Positions 36,843-39,343 of a stretch of DNA of 39,343 nt are shown in pieces. Positions within the stretch are counted from its first letter, which is position 1; each line of letters opens with the position of its first letter. The DNA is from Brevundimonas sp. UBA7534 (GTDB lineage Bacteria; Pseudomonadota; Alphaproteobacteria; Caulobacterales; Caulobacteraceae). The notes under the pieces are model-generated. The model made no database searches. It was not told where the DNA came from and saw nothing but the letters and a program-made list of their open reading frames with translations. Both the position numbers and the translations under genes were made by a program. The DNA is taken from NCBI RefSeq assembly GCF_002479325.1, contig NZ_DLMO01000125.1, positions 1,322 through 40,664 on the forward strand, in the 5' to 3' direction.

Positions 36843-39343
36843 ATGGACGCCAAGGTCGAACACCGCGCAGACGCAGAACTGGGGGGCGCGCCTGAAGGGC
36901 TGGACGCCCTGATCGTCGCCGAACGGTTGAAGGCGTCCGGCAAGGGCGGCGTCGCTCTGTTCGTCGCACGGGATTATCAACGCGCCTCCGCCTTCATCCA
37001 GGCTTTCGGATTTTTCTCTCAGGACGTTGAAGTCCTGGAATATCCGAACTGGGATTGCCTGCCTTACGACCGTCTGAGCCCCACGGCGGCCATCGGCGCG
37101 CAGAGGATGGCGACCCTGACGCGGTTGGGTGGGCGCAAGGCCGGCGAAAGGCCGTTGCTGGTGGTGACGACCATCGCCGCCGCCATGCAGCGCACGCCGC
37201 CGAAATCGGTGACGACAGCCGCGGGCTTCGAGGCTCGGGTCGGCCAGGATCTCGATATCGCGGCGCTGGAACGCTACTTTGCGGCCAACGGCTACGTGCG
37301 GGCCTCCACCGTGTCCGAGCGAGGCGAGTTCGCCGTGCGCGGCGGGGTGATCGACGTCTTCCCGCCAGGGTTCGAGGCGCCGGTGCGTCTGGACATGTTC
37401 GGCTCCGAACTGGAATCGATCCGGGCCTTTGATCCCGAGACCCAGCGTTCGACCGGTCAGATGAAGGCGGTGTCGCTGGCCCCGGTGTCCGAGGTGCTGC
37501 TGGACAAGGACGCCATCTCACGCTTCCGCACGGGCTATCTGAACCTGTTCGGCGCGCCGGGCGACGACCCGCTGTACGCCACCATCAGCGAAGGCGCACG
37601 ACGTCAGGGCATGGAGCAGTGGCTGCCGCTGTTCTACGACGGCTTGGACACCCTCTTCGACTATCTGCCCGATGAGGCGCAGATCTATTTCGACAATCAG
37701 GTCGAGGCGGCGCGGGCCGAGCGTTGGGATTTGGTCGCCGACGCCTTCGAGGCGCGCGCAGAGGCGGCCAGGACCAAGGGGCAGGCGATCGCCAACCGCG
37801 CCCTGCCGCCGCAGAAGCTCTACCTCGACCAGGGAGATTGGAACCAGGCGCTGGCCGGGCGCGACGTGCGCCGTTTCTCGCCGTTTTCCAACGGGCAGGA
37901 CGATGCAGGCGGACGCCTGGGGAGAAGCTTCGCCGCGGAGCGATCACAGGACAGCGTCAATCTGTTCGAAGCGGTGGCCAAGCACGCCGAGGCGCTGAAG
38001 GCGGAAGGTCGCCGCGTATTGTTCGCCAGTTGGACCGAGGGGTCTTCAGAGCGTTTGGCCGCGATGCTGAACGATCACGGGCTGGAGCACGTGGTCGCGG
38101 TGCGCGACTGGAAGGATGTGCAGGGCGCGCCCAAGGACGTCTATCTTCGTGGGGTCCTGTCGGTGGAGCACGGCTTCGTCACCGACGACCTGGCCGTCAT
38201 CTCCGAGACCGACATACTGGGCGATCGCCTGGCCCGCCCGCGCAGGAAACGGCGCGCCGCCAACTTCCTGGCCGAGGCCTCGGCCCTGACGACCGGCGAC
38301 CTGGTCGTGCACGTCGATCATGGGATCGGGCGGTACGAGGGATTGAAGACGCTGGATATCCAGTCCGCGCCCCACGACTGCCTGGAACTGTTCTATGCAG
38401 GTGAGAGCAAACTCTACCTGCCCGTTGAAAACATTGATCTGCTGACCCGATACGGTTCGGATTCCGATGGTGTTCAGCTGGACCGGCTGGGCGGCGCGGG
38501 CTGGCAGGCGCGCAAGGCCAAGGCCAAGGAACGGCTGCGCGCCATGGCCGAGGGGCTGATCGCCCTGGCCGCCAAGCGGGCGTTGCGGGAGACCGACGCC
38601 GTCACCCCGCCGCCGGGGCTGTTCGCCGAATTCTGCGCCCGCTTCCCGTATGAGGAGACGGACGACCAGTTGAACGCCATCGGCGACGTCCTGGAGGATT
38701 TGGGCAAGGGCGTGCCGATGGATCGCCTGATCTGCGGCGACGTCGGCTTCGGCAAGACCGAGGTGGCCCTGCGCGCCGCCTTCGTCGTAGCCCTGTCGGG
38801 CCAGCAGGTGGCCATCGTCGCTCCGACCACGCTGCTGGCGCGCCAGCACTTCAAGACGTTCAAGGAACGGTTCGCCGGCTGGCCGGTCAATGTGCGCCAG
38901 CTGTCGCGGATGGTTCCGGCCAAGGAGGCCTCCGAGACCCGCGCCGGCCTGAAGGACGGCTCCATAGAGATTGTTGTCGGCACCCATGCGGTGCTGTCCG
39001 AACAGGTCGGGTTCAAGAACCTGGGCCTGGTGATCGTCGACGAGGAGCAGCACTTTGGCGTCAAGCACAAGGAGAAGCTGAAGACGTTGCGCGCCGACGT
39101 CCATCTTCTGACGCTGACCGCCACGCCGATCCCGCGCACCTTGCAGATGGCGCTGACCGGCATCCGGGAAATGTCGATCATCGCCACCCCGCCGGTCGAC
39201 CGCCTGGCGGTGCGGACCTATGTCACGCCGTGGGATCCGGTGCTGGTGCGCGAGGCGCTGCTGCGCGAGAAATATCGCGGCGGCCAGGCTTATTATGTCG
39301 CGCCGCGCCTCAAGGACCTGCCCGACAGATCGGAAGAGCGTCG
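36843..39343 (+). CDS. mfd: Transcription-repair coupling factor Mfd (3' end missing)
   Basis: Releases stalled RNA polymerase and recruits UvrA. About 828 genuine codons are present out of about 1150. The N-terminal UvrB-like region has VEVLEYPNWDCLPYDRLSPT and GGVIDVFPPG. The RNA-polymerase-interacting domain follows with DLVVHVDHGIGRYEGL and LFYAGESKLYLPVENIDLL. The helicase module has FPYEETDDQ, P-loop GDVGFGKTEVALRAAF, APTTLLARQHF, DEEQHFGVKHKE and TATPIPRTLQMAL. It begins one base after the sdhE stop, with the ATG adjoining TGA. The last 17 bases look like adapter, so the true sequence stops near RLKDLPD at 39326. The second helicase lobe and D7 are lost to the contig end. Confidence 0.96.
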   Translation, partial: MDAKVEHRADAELGGAPEGLDALIVAERLKASGKGGVALFVARDYQRASAFIQAFGFFSQDVEVLEYPNWDCLPYDRLSPTAAIGAQRMATLTRLGGRKAGERPLLVVTTIAAAMQRTPPKSVTTAAGFEARVGQDLDIAALERYFAANGYVRASTVSERGEFAVRGGVIDVFPPGFEAPVRLDMFGSELESIRAFDPETQRSTGQMKAVSLAPVSEVLLDKDAISRFRTGYLNLFGAPGDDPLYATISEGARRQGMEQWLPLFYDGLDTLFDYLPDEAQIYFDNQVEAARAERWDLVADAFEARAEAARTKGQAIANRALPPQKLYLDQGDWNQALAGRDVRRFSPFSNGQDDAGGRLGRSFAAERSQDSVNLFEAVAKHAEALKAEGRRVLFASWTEGSSERLAAMLNDHGLEHVVAVRDWKDVQGAPKDVYLRGVLSVEHGFVTDDLAVISETDILGDRLARPRRKRRAANFLAEASALTTGDLVVHVDHGIGRYEGLKTLDIQSAPHDCLELFYAGESKLYLPVENIDLLTRYGSDSDGVQLDRLGGAGWQARKAKAKERLRAMAEGLIALAAKRALRETDAVTPPPGLFAEFCARFPYEETDDQLNAIGDVLEDLGKGVPMDRLICGDVGFGKTEVALRAAFVVALSGQQVAIVAPTTLLARQHFKTFKERFAGWPVNVRQLSRMVPAKEASETRAGLKDGSIEIVVGTHAVLSEQVGFKNLGLVIVDEEQHFGVKHKEKLKTLRADVHLLTLTATPIPRTLQMALTGIREMSIIATPPVDRLAVRTYVTPWDPVLVREALLREKYRGGQAYYVAPRLKDLPDRSEER
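39327..39343 (+). other. Illumina adapter remnant at the end of the window
   Basis: AGATCGGAAGAGCGTCG is identical to the first 17 bases of a TruSeq adapter (the form continuing TGTAGGGAAAG). The encoded RSEER does not fit the Mfd family after RLKDLPD. It is best read as untrimmed adapter at a contig end, not biological sequence. Confidence 0.9.

Noticed and set aside
1..39343. tRNA, rRNA, CRISPR, insertion sequence, prophage or restriction genes
   Set aside because: None of these was seen: no repeat arrays, transposase motifs, integrase or tRNA-like cloverleaf stretches were recognised by eye. A dedicated scan (tRNAscan, Infernal) could still find a small RNA.

Overview
The window is GC-rich, densely coding DNA from an alphaproteobacterium. 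The layout secY-adk-rpsM-rpsK-rpoA-rplQ (adk after secY, no rpsD or rpmJ in the cluster), the recG / sdhE / mfd neighbourhood, ClpS-ClpA, a phasin, and GANTC sites in a promoter region together suggest Caulobacterales, most likely Brevundimonas or a close relative. The genus is an inference from gene style and order; no 16S or other marker RNA is present.

Region 1 (1-17.7 kb) is the ribosomal protein super-cluster. S10-type genes rpsJ-rplC-rplD-rplW-rplB-rpsS-rplV-rpsC-rplP-rpmC-rpsQ are followed by spc-type genes rplN-rplX-rplE-rpsN-rpsH-rplF-rplR-rpsE-rpmD, almost all overlapping by 1 nt or separated by fewer than 25 nt. Beyond rpmD the packing loosens. A hairpin and a T-tailed terminator-like hairpin precede rplO, a leader full of dyads precedes secY, and long hairpins lie between rpsK and rpoA and between rpoA and rplQ. 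Two non-ribosomal genes sit between adk and rpsM: a TonB-like proline-rich envelope protein and a large secreted zinc metalloprotease that is frameshifted in this sequence. The rpsM-rpsK-rpoA-rplQ block has its own near-consensus promoter, whose -35 lies inside the end of the metalloprotease gene. A strong terminator follows rplQ.

Region 2 (17.7-25 kb) holds accessory and envelope genes: a GNAT acetyltransferase, a 37-residue single-span membrane micro-ORF divergent from a LysR regulator with a dyad operator between them, an ABC exporter pair, a lipoprotein nucleotide pyrophosphatase/phosphodiesterase, a penicillin-binding D,D-carboxypeptidase with a SPOR domain, a phasin with an elaborate promoter, and a secreted DUF4440/NTF2-like protein.

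Region 3 (25-39.3 kb) holds protein quality control and DNA maintenance. clpS-clpA lies behind a heat-shock-like promoter. After it come a methyltransferase with a repeat-like N-terminal half, ridA with a FemAB-like GNAT gene, a tryptophan-rich protein I do not recognise, a polysaccharide deacetylase, pncB and recG, and divergently sdhE and mfd. The mfd gene is cut by the end of the window, and the last 17 bases match the Illumina TruSeq adapter, so the window ends at a contig end. No tRNA, rRNA, CRISPR array, insertion sequence or prophage was seen. Nothing here is convincingly a wholly new system. The best leads are the insertion and promoter arrangement inside the ribosomal cluster, the leader hairpins, the LysR/micro-membrane-protein pair and the phasin operator.
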